A DNA stretch of 6,580 bases from an uncultured Chlorobiaceae bacterium (GTDB lineage Bacteria; Bacteroidota; Chlorobiia; Chlorobiales; Chlorobiaceae), in contig CAIVCU010000093.1 in assembly GCA_903904495.1 (NCBI GenBank), forward strand, positions 1 to 6,580, given 5' to 3'. The translations under genes and the position numbers were made by a program. The notes under the pieces were generated by a model. It ran no database searches and was not told the DNA's origin. It saw only the letters and a program-made list of their open reading frames with translations. Positions 1 to 5,052 of this stretch are shown piece by piece. The first letter of the stretch is position 1, and each line of letters begins with the position of its first letter.

Positions 1-396
1 TATCTCCATCCAAAAGATCGCAAAGAGAACATGGAGAAGGTCTTTACCTTGTTCCCGAAACTTGCAGATCGTCGCAGTCAGCTTGGCGGGACAATGTCAG
101 GCGGAGAACAGCAAATGCTTGCCATCGGGAGAGGATTGATGGGCAATCCGAAACTTCTTCTTCTTGATGAACCAAGTCTTGGATTGTCGCCGTTGTTCAC
201 CGAAGTGGTTTTCAGTGCAATTCAAACCATCAACAAAAGCGGCGTTACCGTACTTCTTGTTGAACAGAATGTTTATCAGTCATTGAAAATCAGCAATAGA
301 GGATACGTGATTGAAATTGGAAGTATTGTCCTTACCGGAACCGGTGAAGAGCTTCTGAATAACCAGGACGTCAAGAAGGCGTTTCTGGGGATGTAA
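1..396 (+). CDS. livF: Branched-chain amino acid ABC transporter ATP-binding protein LivF (C-terminal part)
   Basis: The reading frame is open from the left edge and ends at TAA 394-396, giving 131 visible residues; LivF is usually about 235, so roughly the first 100 residues including Walker A lie outside. Visible motifs are the ABC signature SGGEQ (97-111), Walker B LLLLDEP with the D-E pair at 166-171, the D-loop SLGLSP, and the family-typical LLVEQN segment in the switch region. The ending GTGEELLNNQDVKKAFLGM matches LivF tails, which close with a short motif like V+KAYLG. LivF is one of two cytoplasmic ATPases that power the LivHMGF/LivK importer for branched-chain amino acids or related substrates. 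SLGLSP favours LivF over UrtE, although substrate specificity cannot be read from the ATPase. It is probably the last gene of its operon, because the next gene runs in the opposite direction 11 nt away. The ATG at 31-33 is internal to the gene. Confidence 0.85.
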   Translation, partial: YLHPKDRKENMEKVFTLFPKLADRRSQLGGTMSGGEQQMLAIGRGLMGNPKLLLLDEPSLGLSPLFTEVVFSAIQTINKSGVTVLLVEQNVYQSLKISNRGYVIEIGSIVLTGTGEELLNNQDVKKAFLGM

Positions 397-407
397 GCAA
401 AAACCAT

Positions 408-2672
408 TTACCAATTGATCATTGCCTGCATCAGTTCAAGCAGTTTGCTTTTGCTTATTGGTTTGGTAATGAAGGCGTCGCATCCAGCCTTTATTGCTTT
501 ATCACGGTCTTCGGGTGCTGTAAAGGCTGTCTGGGCGATAACGGGAAGGCCGGGGCGGATCTTTTTGATTTGACGTGTTGCTTCATAACCGTTTAAGAGT
601 GGCATTTTTATGTCCATAAGCACCAATTTGATTTCAGGGTGGAGGTTTGCAAGGTCGACCGCTTCCTGACCGTTACGGGCATAAAGGATGGTTATGGCTT
701 CGTCTTTCAGTATCTTTTTGAAGAGAATCCTGGTTATGTCGTCATCTTCAGCAATAAGTATTATGAGGTTTGGTGCCCGCATGGTTGGTTCGTTACAGCC
801 AGAAAAGTTGTAGGGCAGGGTGAACGTGAAGGTTGTGCCCTTGCCCTCGACTGAATCGACCCTGATAGTTCCGCCAAGCATGGCAACATACCCTTTGGCA
901 ATGCTTAAGCCGAGTCCGGAGCCTTCAATTTGCCTGGTTAAAGAGTTATCAACCTGAATAAACCGTCCGAAAATCCTTTGCTGCATGGCAACTGGTATAC
1001 CGATGCCGGAATCTTTGACATAAAACTCAAGCATGCCGTTCTGCATGGTATACCCTATATCAATGCCTCCTGTAAAGGTGAATTTCAGGGCATTGTTGAC
1101 AAGGTTTGTCAGTATCTGGGTGAGTTTTGCGCTGTCGGTTTTGATGATGCTTTCGCTGTCAGAGAGCCCTGGTGTGCACGATAACCTCAACCCTTTTTTG
1201 TGGATTGCAAGTTTGAAAAAGGCGTTAAGATCCTGCAGTACCTTGTTGACGTCGGTGTCAACCTGTTGTACCGTGGTCTTTCCTGCTTCAATACGTGCAA
1301 TATCGATGATCTCATTGATGAGTGTCAAAAGGCGGATGCCGCTTTGATGAATGAGGTTAATATACTCCGCCGATTCGTGCTGCGACAGTTCAGGGTTCGT
1401 CAGCAGTTCGGAAAAGCCGAGAATGCCGTTCATCGGGGTTCGCAGCTCATGGGTGATTGTGGCAAGAAACGCTGATTTTAACCGGTCGGTCTCTTCGGCT
1501 TTTTCTTTGGCTGCGACCAACTCAACATGCATCTGTTTCTGAAGAGTGACATCATTAATAATGGCATAGAAGAGCTCCTTGCCTTCAATATTGATCTTTG
1601 TGATGAAGGCCTCGATATCACGAAGAGAGCCGTCTGCTATGCGATGCTGGAAGTCAAAGGGATGTTTTGTCGACAACCTGTGCTTTTGGATTTCTATAAT
1701 TGCCTGTTCAGGAGGAGTTGTACTGATATCCATCATGTTCATGGTGCAGAGTTCTTCAATGCTCCAACCATAAAAATCAGCAGCAGCCTGATTAGCATCG
1801 ATGATGTTGGCAGTGATGGCGTCAATAACCAGCGTCACCAATAAATGCTTCTCGAAAAGGGTTTTGAAGCGATCTTCGCTCATCTTCAGCTTTGCCTCTT
1901 CAGCCAGTTTATGCGCAGTGAAATCGGTGCCAATACCAAGAAGGAACGAACGGTCGTTGATGATAATTCTTTTGGCTGTGAGTTTATGCCAGCAAAATTC
2001 AGGCCCACCGTGGATAAGAATTCTCACTTCGGCGGAATCTTCATTGCCGGTTTCCATGACACACCTGAATCGTTCGGAGACAAAAGCCCTGTCATCGGGG
2101 TGAACGGTCTCTAAACCAAAGGTACCGGGCATTTCGCTCTCTGGTTTACCGACAACAACATCTCGCTGATACGCATTCCACTCGACATATCGTCCTTCGG
2201 GATCAAGCATAAAGAACGCGCCAGGAATCTGCTCGATAAGGACACTACTGACAACTTGCAACTTTCGAGCTTCGTTTTCAGATTTCTTCTGATCAGTGAT
2301 GTCATGCCTTGTCATATGAATTTGTGACAACATGCCGTCGCTGTCAGCTATGGGCGAAAACATAATTCGCTTACACCTTCCGTCTTGTACATCATCAAAT
2401 ATGACGGCTTTGCCAGTACATAAAGCTTCATCAGCCTTTTTTCGGCGATCTGCAGCCTGCAGGGGAGAAATAAAGTCGTAAGCGTTTTTTCCGATGCACT
2501 CTTCCACCTGCATGCTGAACCTTGCAGCGAAAGCCTTGTTGGCCTCAAGGATCGTGCCGACACGAGCCATAACAAATGAAGGCTCAATGGTATCAAATGC
2601 AGTGAGGAGTGTTTTGTAGCGTTGCTCAAAACTACCGTTACTATTGGTTGTATTATCACTATTGTACAGCAT
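408..2672 (-). CDS. Hybrid sensor histidine kinase: PAS-PAS-PAS-HisKA-HATPase_c-REC
   Basis: A 754-residue soluble protein with no signal peptide or membrane span, so it probably senses a cytoplasmic cue. Three PAS/PAC units are seen at about residues 18-130 (ending in DITDQ), 140-258 (ending in GTDFTAHK) and 268-380 (ending in INDVTLQK). A short helix, KEKAEETDRLKSAFLA, leads into HisKA with H408 in the H-box THELRTPMNG. HATPase_c covers about 510-620: N-box around N527, G1 box DSGIGIP (554-560), F-box IFGRF, G2 box GSGLGLS (584-590). The receiver domain covers about 636-752: acidic cluster EDDD (642-645), phosphoacceptor D687 in LMDIKMP, T715 and K737 in TKP. All residues needed for autophosphorylation and transfer to D687 are present. 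No HPt domain or output domain is attached, so a separate phosphotransfer partner is expected. The ligand is unknown. The chosen ATG has only a weak ribosome-binding site upstream. A TATAAT hexamer at 2716-2721 lies about 45 nt before the start. Confidence 0.93.
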   Translation of the reverse strand: MLYNSDNTTNSNGSFEQRYKTLLTAFDTIEPSFVMARVGTILEANKAFAARFSMQVEECIGKNAYDFISPLQAADRRKKADEALCTGKAVIFDDVQDGRCKRIMFSPIADSDGMLSQIHMTRHDITDQKKSENEARKLQVVSSVLIEQIPGAFFMLDPEGRYVEWNAYQRDVVVGKPESEMPGTFGLETVHPDDRAFVSERFRCVMETGNEDSAEVRILIHGGPEFCWHKLTAKRIIINDRSFLLGIGTDFTAHKLAEEAKLKMSEDRFKTLFEKHLLVTLVIDAITANIIDANQAAADFYGWSIEELCTMNMMDISTTPPEQAIIEIQKHRLSTKHPFDFQHRIADGSLRDIEAFITKINIEGKELFYAIINDVTLQKQMHVELVAAKEKAEETDRLKSAFLATITHELRTPMNGILGFSELLTNPELSQHESAEYINLIHQSGIRLLTLINEIIDIARIEAGKTTVQQVDTDVNKVLQDLNAFFKLAIHKKGLRLSCTPGLSDSESIIKTDSAKLTQILTNLVNNALKFTFTGGIDIGYTMQNGMLEFYVKDSGIGIPVAMQQRIFGRFIQVDNSLTRQIEGSGLGLSIAKGYVAMLGGTIRVDSVEGKGTTFTFTLPYNFSGCNEPTMRAPNLIILIAEDDDITRILFKKILKDEAITILYARNGQEAVDLANLHPEIKLVLMDIKMPLLNGYEATRQIKKIRPGLPVIAQTAFTAPEDRDKAIKAGCDAFITKPISKSKLLELMQAMINW

Positions 2673-2712
2673 ATCAGCGTGCCATGAGATGGGTAAAAAA
2701 TATGTTCCCGTA

Positions 2713-2732
2713 AATATTATATACGTAATATT
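2713..2732. promoter_or_regulatory. Inverted repeat in the divergent promoter region (possible operator)
   Basis: The 7-bp arms AATATTA (2713-2719) and TAATATT (2726-2732) are exact inverted repeats around a 6-bp spacer. On the minus strand the repeat contains a perfect TATAAT hexamer (2716-2721), well placed as a -10 for the hybrid kinase with a leader of about 37 nt; no good -35 is visible. The repeat ends 11 bp before the ATG of the ParD-like ORF on the plus strand. Antitoxins of ribbon-helix-helix type often bind such palindromes to control their own promoter. Binding here is inference, and AT-rich DNA makes short palindromes common. Confidence 0.4.
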
Positions 2733-2743
2733 GTTATAAGTTT

Positions 2744-2965
2744 ATGGAAATCTTTGAGCAAGCAAAGCTCGACTCAGTTGCTGAGTATCTAACTATTGCG
2801 GGACAGGTAGAGTTTTGGGCTCAGGTTCGTAGAACGTCGCTTGAAAATCCTGATTTTCCTGTGGATTACATTGTTCTTTCTCTCACCTCACTGAAAGAAT
2901 CAAGGGAAGAGTCGATACCGTTTATTCCCAGGAGTGGTCGTGGATGGTTTTGTCGTTACCTTTAA
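2744..2965 (+). CDS. ParD-like antitoxin family protein, orphan and possibly truncated
   Basis: A 73-residue ORF from ATG 2744 to TAA 2963-2965. Its core, AGQVEFWAQVRRTSLENPDF followed by PVDYIVLSLTSL and then IPFIPRSGR, resembles small ParD-like antitoxins of type II toxin-antitoxin systems, which typically read xxGQxEFWAxxGxxALxNPDLPxxFI and end near PFIPR; this comparison is from memory. Such antitoxins normally begin with a short RHH beta-strand (VKISDEL-like) before the helix that aligns here with MEIFEQAKLDS. In this ORF that strand is missing: a stop (TAA 2726-2728) lies 15 nt upstream in frame. A neighbouring frame reads NIVIS (2727-2741) just before the start, which could be a remnant left after a frameshift. 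No convincing Shine-Dalgarno is visible. No ParE/RelE-like toxin gene follows; the stop codon directly abuts a dif-like site. The gene may be a decaying orphan, a short functional antitoxin, or an antitoxin for a toxin elsewhere. Confidence 0.55.
   Translation: MEIFEQAKLDSVAEYLTIAGQVEFWAQVRRTSLENPDFPVDYIVLSLTSLKESREESIPFIPRSGRGWFCRYL
2940..2953 (+). repeat. 14-bp direct repeat, copy 1
   Basis: GTGGATGGTTTTGT at the 3' end of the ParD-like ORF matches GTGAATGGTTTTGT at 3044-3057 in 13 of 14 positions. The second copy lies inside the interval enclosed by the two dif-like sites. It may reflect a local duplication or an older recombination event at this locus. It is short enough that chance cannot be excluded. 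Confidence 0.4.
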
Positions 2966-2993
2966 GCTTTACATAATATACATTATACGATAC
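2966..2993 (-). other. dif/pdif-like XerC/XerD site, left copy
   Basis: Read on the minus strand it parses as XerC arm GTATCGTATAA, 6-bp centre TGTATA and XerD arm TTATGTAAAGC. From memory, E. coli dif is GGTGCGCATAA / TGTATA / TTATGTTAAAT, giving 21 of 28 identities with an identical centre. The XerD arm of B. subtilis dif (TTATGTAAACT) matches 9 of 11. The XerC arm matches the pdif-type arm ATTTCGTATAA in 9 of 11. The XerD arm faces outward, toward the ParD-like ORF, whose stop codon ends one base before it. Recombination activity is inferred from similarity only. Confidence 0.6.
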
Positions 2994-3043
2994 ACAAATT
3001 ATACACCACATGTTTATACAACCAAAATCGGACGATAATGGGT

Positions 3044-3057
3044 GTGAATGGTTTTGT
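3044..3057 (+). repeat. 14-bp direct repeat, copy 2
   Basis: GTGAATGGTTTTGT inside the inverted-repeat element, 13 of 14 identical to the copy at 2940-2953 in the ParD-like ORF and 104 bp downstream of it in the same orientation. Confidence 0.4.
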
Positions 3058-3066
3058 TTTATAGGT

Positions 3067-3094
3067 TTGTCGTATAATGTATATTATGTAAAGC
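3067..3094 (+). other. dif/pdif-like XerC/XerD site, right copy
   Basis: Plus-strand parse: XerC arm TTGTCGTATAA, centre TGTATA, XerD arm TTATGTAAAGC. The centre and XerD arm are identical to the left copy, while the XerC arm differs at three outer positions. It shares the 16-bp core ATAATGTATATTATGT with E. coli dif and matches it in 20 of 28 positions (sequence from memory). The two sites are inverted with XerC arms facing each other across 73 bp (2994-3066). Inverted dif-like pairs are the arrangement seen at the borders of pdif modules on plasmids, although those usually enclose a gene. Confidence 0.6.
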
Positions 3095-3133
3095 TGCGAG
3101 TCTTAACATTTGCCTGTATTCTAAGCTTATTAG

Positions 3134-3156
3134 ATCCTTCACCTACGGTTCAGGAT
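3134..3156. repeat. Small hairpin, possible dispersed intergenic repeat
   Basis: ATCCT (3134-3138) pairs with AGGAT (3152-3156), then a TC/TC internal mismatch, then ACC (3141-3143) pairs with GGT (3147-3149) around a TAC loop. The surrounding text, AGATCCTTC...GGTTCAGGATAACA, resembles the AGATCCTTCnnn...TCAGGATGACA intergenic elements that recur in many bacterial genomes (recalled, not searched). It lies about 95 nt downstream of the TPM gene. No T-run follows on either strand, so it is not a canonical intrinsic terminator. The remainder of 3096-3250 shows nothing else I can support. Confidence 0.4.
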
Positions 3157-3250
3157 AACAGGTGCTCTAGTCAGTGATAGGACAAATGGCAGTTATGCGA
3201 TACTCAAAGATAAATTTTAGTGCGGTGATGTGAGATGACAAGAAGATGTT

Positions 3251-3997
3251 CTACCAGTCGTCTGAAGAACCGCCGCCGCCAAAACTTCCGCCGCCGCCAC
3301 TGAAACTGTCGTCGTTGCTGCTTCCGCCACCGAAACCTCCACCGCCTCCAAAGAGACCTCCTCCGAAGCCGCCGCCAAAAAATCGTCGAACAATCTGAAA
3401 TATCACATAGATGACGAAGAAGATGATAAAAAGCAAAGGCATTGACGGCGAATCTCCATTCCGTTCAGCCTTGGGTTTTCCCTTGTATTCTCCATGAACT
3501 GCAGCAATAATTGCAGCAACTCCTTTGGTGAACCCAACGTCAAATTGGCCGGCTTTAAACGCCGGTACAATCTCATCTCGTGTAATACGTCCTGAAACAA
3601 GATCAGTCAACTTGCCTTCAAGACCGTAACCGACCTCAATGCGCACCTTATGGTCATCTTTTGAAACAATAAGCAACACGCCGTTATCTTTGCCTTTCTG
3701 GCCTATCTTCCAAGCCTCTGCTACCCGAATGGAAAAATCCTCTATCGGATCGCCTTTAAGCGATGGAACGGTAAGAATAACAATCTGTGTTGATTCGGCG
3801 GTTTCAAACTGCTTGAGCTTTGCCTCAAGGTCAGCTTTGACAGGAGCGGAAATCATTCCGGCATAATCGTTTACCCGTCCTGTAAGGGCTGGAACCGCAA
3901 GGGCGGCAAAGAGAGTGCTGAACGCCGTAAACTGGAGTAATACAACAAGGAGGATCGTGGAAACAATCCACGATCCTCGCTTCGCCAATGGCGTCAT
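3251..3997 (-). CDS. TPM-domain (YgcG family) membrane protein with Gly-rich tail
   Basis: 248 residues. The N-terminus is a signal peptide: Lys/Arg at 6-7, a hydrophobic stretch at about 10-30 and a likely signal peptidase site after ALA (32-34). A TPM domain (PF04536) follows at about 38-165, with VNDYAG (42-47), DNGVLLIVS (104-112) and the family hallmark EVGYGLEGKLTD (121-132). A membrane span at about 187-203 is followed by RR. The tail 207-248 is nearly all Gly, Ser, Phe and Asp and ends SSDDW, as is typical of this family. The topology suggests an envelope-exposed TPM domain with a cytoplasmic tail. The domain was named for TLP18.3/Psb32/MOLO-1; a phosphatase activity has been reported for a plant member, and a bacterial role is not settled. 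The start is supported by AGGA at 4006-4009, 8 nt before ATG. It sits 14 nt after lemA and is probably translated from the same mRNA. Confidence 0.9.
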   Translation of the reverse strand: MTPLAKRGSWIVSTILLVVLLQFTAFSTLFAALAVPALTGRVNDYAGMISAPVKADLEAKLKQFETAESTQIVILTVPSLKGDPIEDFSIRVAEAWKIGQKGKDNGVLLIVSKDDHKVRIEVGYGLEGKLTDLVSGRITRDEIVPAFKAGQFDVGFTKGVAAIIAAVHGEYKGKPKAERNGDSPSMPLLFIIFFVIYVIFQIVRRFFGGGFGGGLFGGGGGFGGGSSNDDSFSGGGGSFGGGGSSDDW

Positions 3998-4011
3998 GGT
4001 ACTGTTCCTAA

Positions 4012-4599
4012 TCAGAATTTTACCCCCGGTACGACTTTAGCTGCAGCATCAGCCCTAAAGTACTCTTTGGGTTTCAGCTTCAACATTAGTGAGTTTGTCA
4101 GAGAGTTAGGAAACTGCCTGATTGAAAAATTAAATGTCTCAACAGCTCCATTATATCGCTGACGAGCAACGCTTATGCGGTTTTCAGTTCCTTCAAGCTG
4201 ATTTTGCAGGTCTCTGAAGTTCTGGTTTGCCTTGAGTTCCGGATAACGCTCAACCGATACAAGCAGACGTGAAAGCGTTGAGGAGATATTTCCCTGAGCT
4301 TCACGGAATTTTGCCATGGCAGCAGGATCACTGAGCATTGCAGGTGTAAGTTGAATACCGGAAGCTTTTGATCTTGCATCAATAACTGCTGTCAATGTCT
4401 CTTTTTCAAAGTTTGCTGCCCCCTTGACTGTAGCCACAAGATTCGGGATGAGATCCGACCTGCGCTGCAACTGAGAATCGAGATCACCCCAAGAGCGATT
4501 TACAGCCTCTTCATTCTGCTGAATGCTGTTGTATCCACAACCTGAAAGTGTGCTGAAAAAAAGAAAAAACGCAATAAGTTTAGCCAATGTAGCCTTCAT
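4012..4599 (-). CDS. lemA: LemA family lipoprotein
   Basis: 195 residues. The N-terminal hydrophobic segment ends in a lipobox LSGC with Cys at residue 21, so the protein is probably a lipid-anchored envelope protein rather than the N-terminal membrane-helix form found in many LemA proteins. The LemA domain (PF04011) fills the rest: GYNSIQQNEEAVNRSWGDLD, then QRRSDLIPNLVATVKGAANF with the hallmark RRxDLIPNLVxTVKG, then long helices, YPELKANQNFRDLQNQLEGT, RISVARQRYNGAVETFN and an FP motif near the end. The fold is a helical bundle and the molecular function is unknown. Adjacent LemA and TPM genes are a recurring bacterial pair, suggesting they act together at the envelope. The start is well supported by GAGGAGAG at 4606-4613. 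The stop TGA 4012-4014 lies 14 nt before the TPM start. The 64-nt gap to tatA holds only weak promoter-like text, so read-through from tatA is possible. This is not the LemA/GacS sensor kinase of Pseudomonas, which shares the name only. Confidence 0.92.
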   Translation of the reverse strand: MKATLAKLIAFFLFFSTLSGCGYNSIQQNEEAVNRSWGDLDSQLQRRSDLIPNLVATVKGAANFEKETLTAVIDARSKASGIQLTPAMLSDPAAMAKFREAQGNISSTLSRLLVSVERYPELKANQNFRDLQNQLEGTENRISVARQRYNGAVETFNFSIRQFPNSLTNSLMLKLKPKEYFRADAAAKVVPGVKF

Positions 4600-4605
4600 G
4601 AATAT

Positions 4606-4613
4606 CTCTCCTC
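4606..4613 (-). promoter_or_regulatory. Strong Shine-Dalgarno of lemA
   Basis: The minus strand reads GAGGAGAG, with its AGGAG core 8 nt before ATG 4597-4599. It is the best ribosome-binding site in the window and fixes the start of lemA, placing the lipobox Cys at residue 21. Confidence 0.75.
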
Positions 4614-4663
4614 ACTTTTATTGATCCAGTTATATGTCATACGTATTAAGAATTTTTAACAGC

Positions 4664-4891
4664 TTAAGCCTCTTCTTCTTTTTTAGCAGCTGTTGCTTCA
4701 GCAGGTTTCTTGGAAGGCTCAGGAGCCTCAACGGCTTTATGAAACTCGTCTTCAAGGTCTGCCTGTGCTTTTTTAAACTCCTTCATGCCTTTCCCAAGGC
4801 CTCGCATCAGTTCCGGCAATTTTTGAGGACCGAAAAACAAGAGGACAACAAACAGAATAAGGAGTAATTCCTGTCCACCTAATCCAAACAT
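4664..4891 (-). CDS. tatA: Twin-arginine translocase subunit TatA
   Basis: 75 residues, the usual size for TatA/E. MFGLGGQELLLILFVVLLFF forms a single N-terminal membrane helix, followed by the hinge FGPQKLPE with the conserved FG and P, an amphipathic helix at about 24-45 (LMRGLGKGMKEFKKAQADLE) and a charged, Lys/Glu/Ala/Pro-rich tail. TatA oligomerises with TatC to move folded proteins carrying RR signal peptides across the inner membrane. No tatC is present in this window, and the short length and hinge favour TatA over TatB. The start has a modest AAGGGA about 8 nt upstream. It lies between prc and lemA on the same strand. The 161-nt gap after prc carries a candidate promoter, so tatA may begin its own transcript. 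Confidence 0.93.
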   Translation of the reverse strand: MFGLGGQELLLILFVVLLFFGPQKLPELMRGLGKGMKEFKKAQADLEDEFHKAVEAPEPSKKPAEATAAKKEEEA

Positions 4892-4938
4892 AGCGGATTC
4901 CCTTTTCGTTAATTTGCAAATAAACTTCTTATACCGTT

Positions 4939-4970
4939 CAAATATACGATTGATACAAGTTTTAAAACAA
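4939..4970 (-). promoter_or_regulatory. Candidate promoter for tatA (and perhaps lemA-TPM)
   Basis: On the minus strand TTGTTT (4965-4970) and TATATT (4941-4946) are separated by 18 nt, a fair sigma-70 fit. Extended by two bases, the same site reads TTG-N21-TATATTTG, which also fits the Bacteroidetes TTG/TAnnTTTG pattern. The implied leader to the tatA ATG would be roughly 40 nt. The region is AT-rich and the assignment is tentative. Confidence 0.35.
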
Positions 4971-5052
4971 TAGATTTTTTCCTGCCGAACCTCCTGGAAC
5001 TTCTGGCCGTAACTCTCTCTTTAACGCAAGGAGAACAAACACACTCACCTGT

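Larger units (their letters stand above)
2965..3095. repeat. 131-bp element bounded by a 26-bp perfect inverted repeat
   Basis: Positions 2965-2990 are the exact reverse complement of 3070-3095 (26 of 26, starting AGCTTTACATAATATACA). Beyond that the arms differ. The interior is AT-rich and has no ORF of note. As RNA it could form a long hairpin, and as DNA a cruciform. No target-site duplication is visible at the ends (left flank CTTTA, right flank GCGAG) and no transposase is in the window. Each arm fits a XerC/XerD site much better than a generic transposon end; see the two separate site entries. Confidence 0.9.

Noticed and set aside
978..2114. Several plus-strand ORFs of 60-105 codons opposite the hybrid kinase
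   Set aside because: They lie antisense to a gene with every kinase motif intact, show no recognisable domain and have no convincing ribosome-binding sites.
2705..2735. Third dif-like site upstream of the ParD-like ORF, which would complete a module around the gene
   Set aside because: CCCGTAAATATTATATACGTAA shares composition with the sites but needs gaps to align and matches only about half of each arm. It is better described as a short palindrome.
2965..3095. MITE or insertion-sequence remnant with 26-bp terminal inverted repeats
   Set aside because: Not fully excluded, but no target-site duplication or transposase is seen, and both arms match the 11-6-11 Xer site layout including the dif central hexamer. 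Kept as the alternative hypothesis.
3257..3390. Tandem-repeat or CRISPR-like array
   Set aside because: The periodic CCGCCGCC text is the codon signature of the Gly-rich tail of the TPM protein on the minus strand. There are no spacers or conserved repeat units.
4655..4672. Terminator after tatA
   Set aside because: The only structure is the 8-bp palindrome GCTTAAGC, which overlaps the stop codon and has no hairpin loop, so it cannot act as a terminator; read-through into lemA is plausible.
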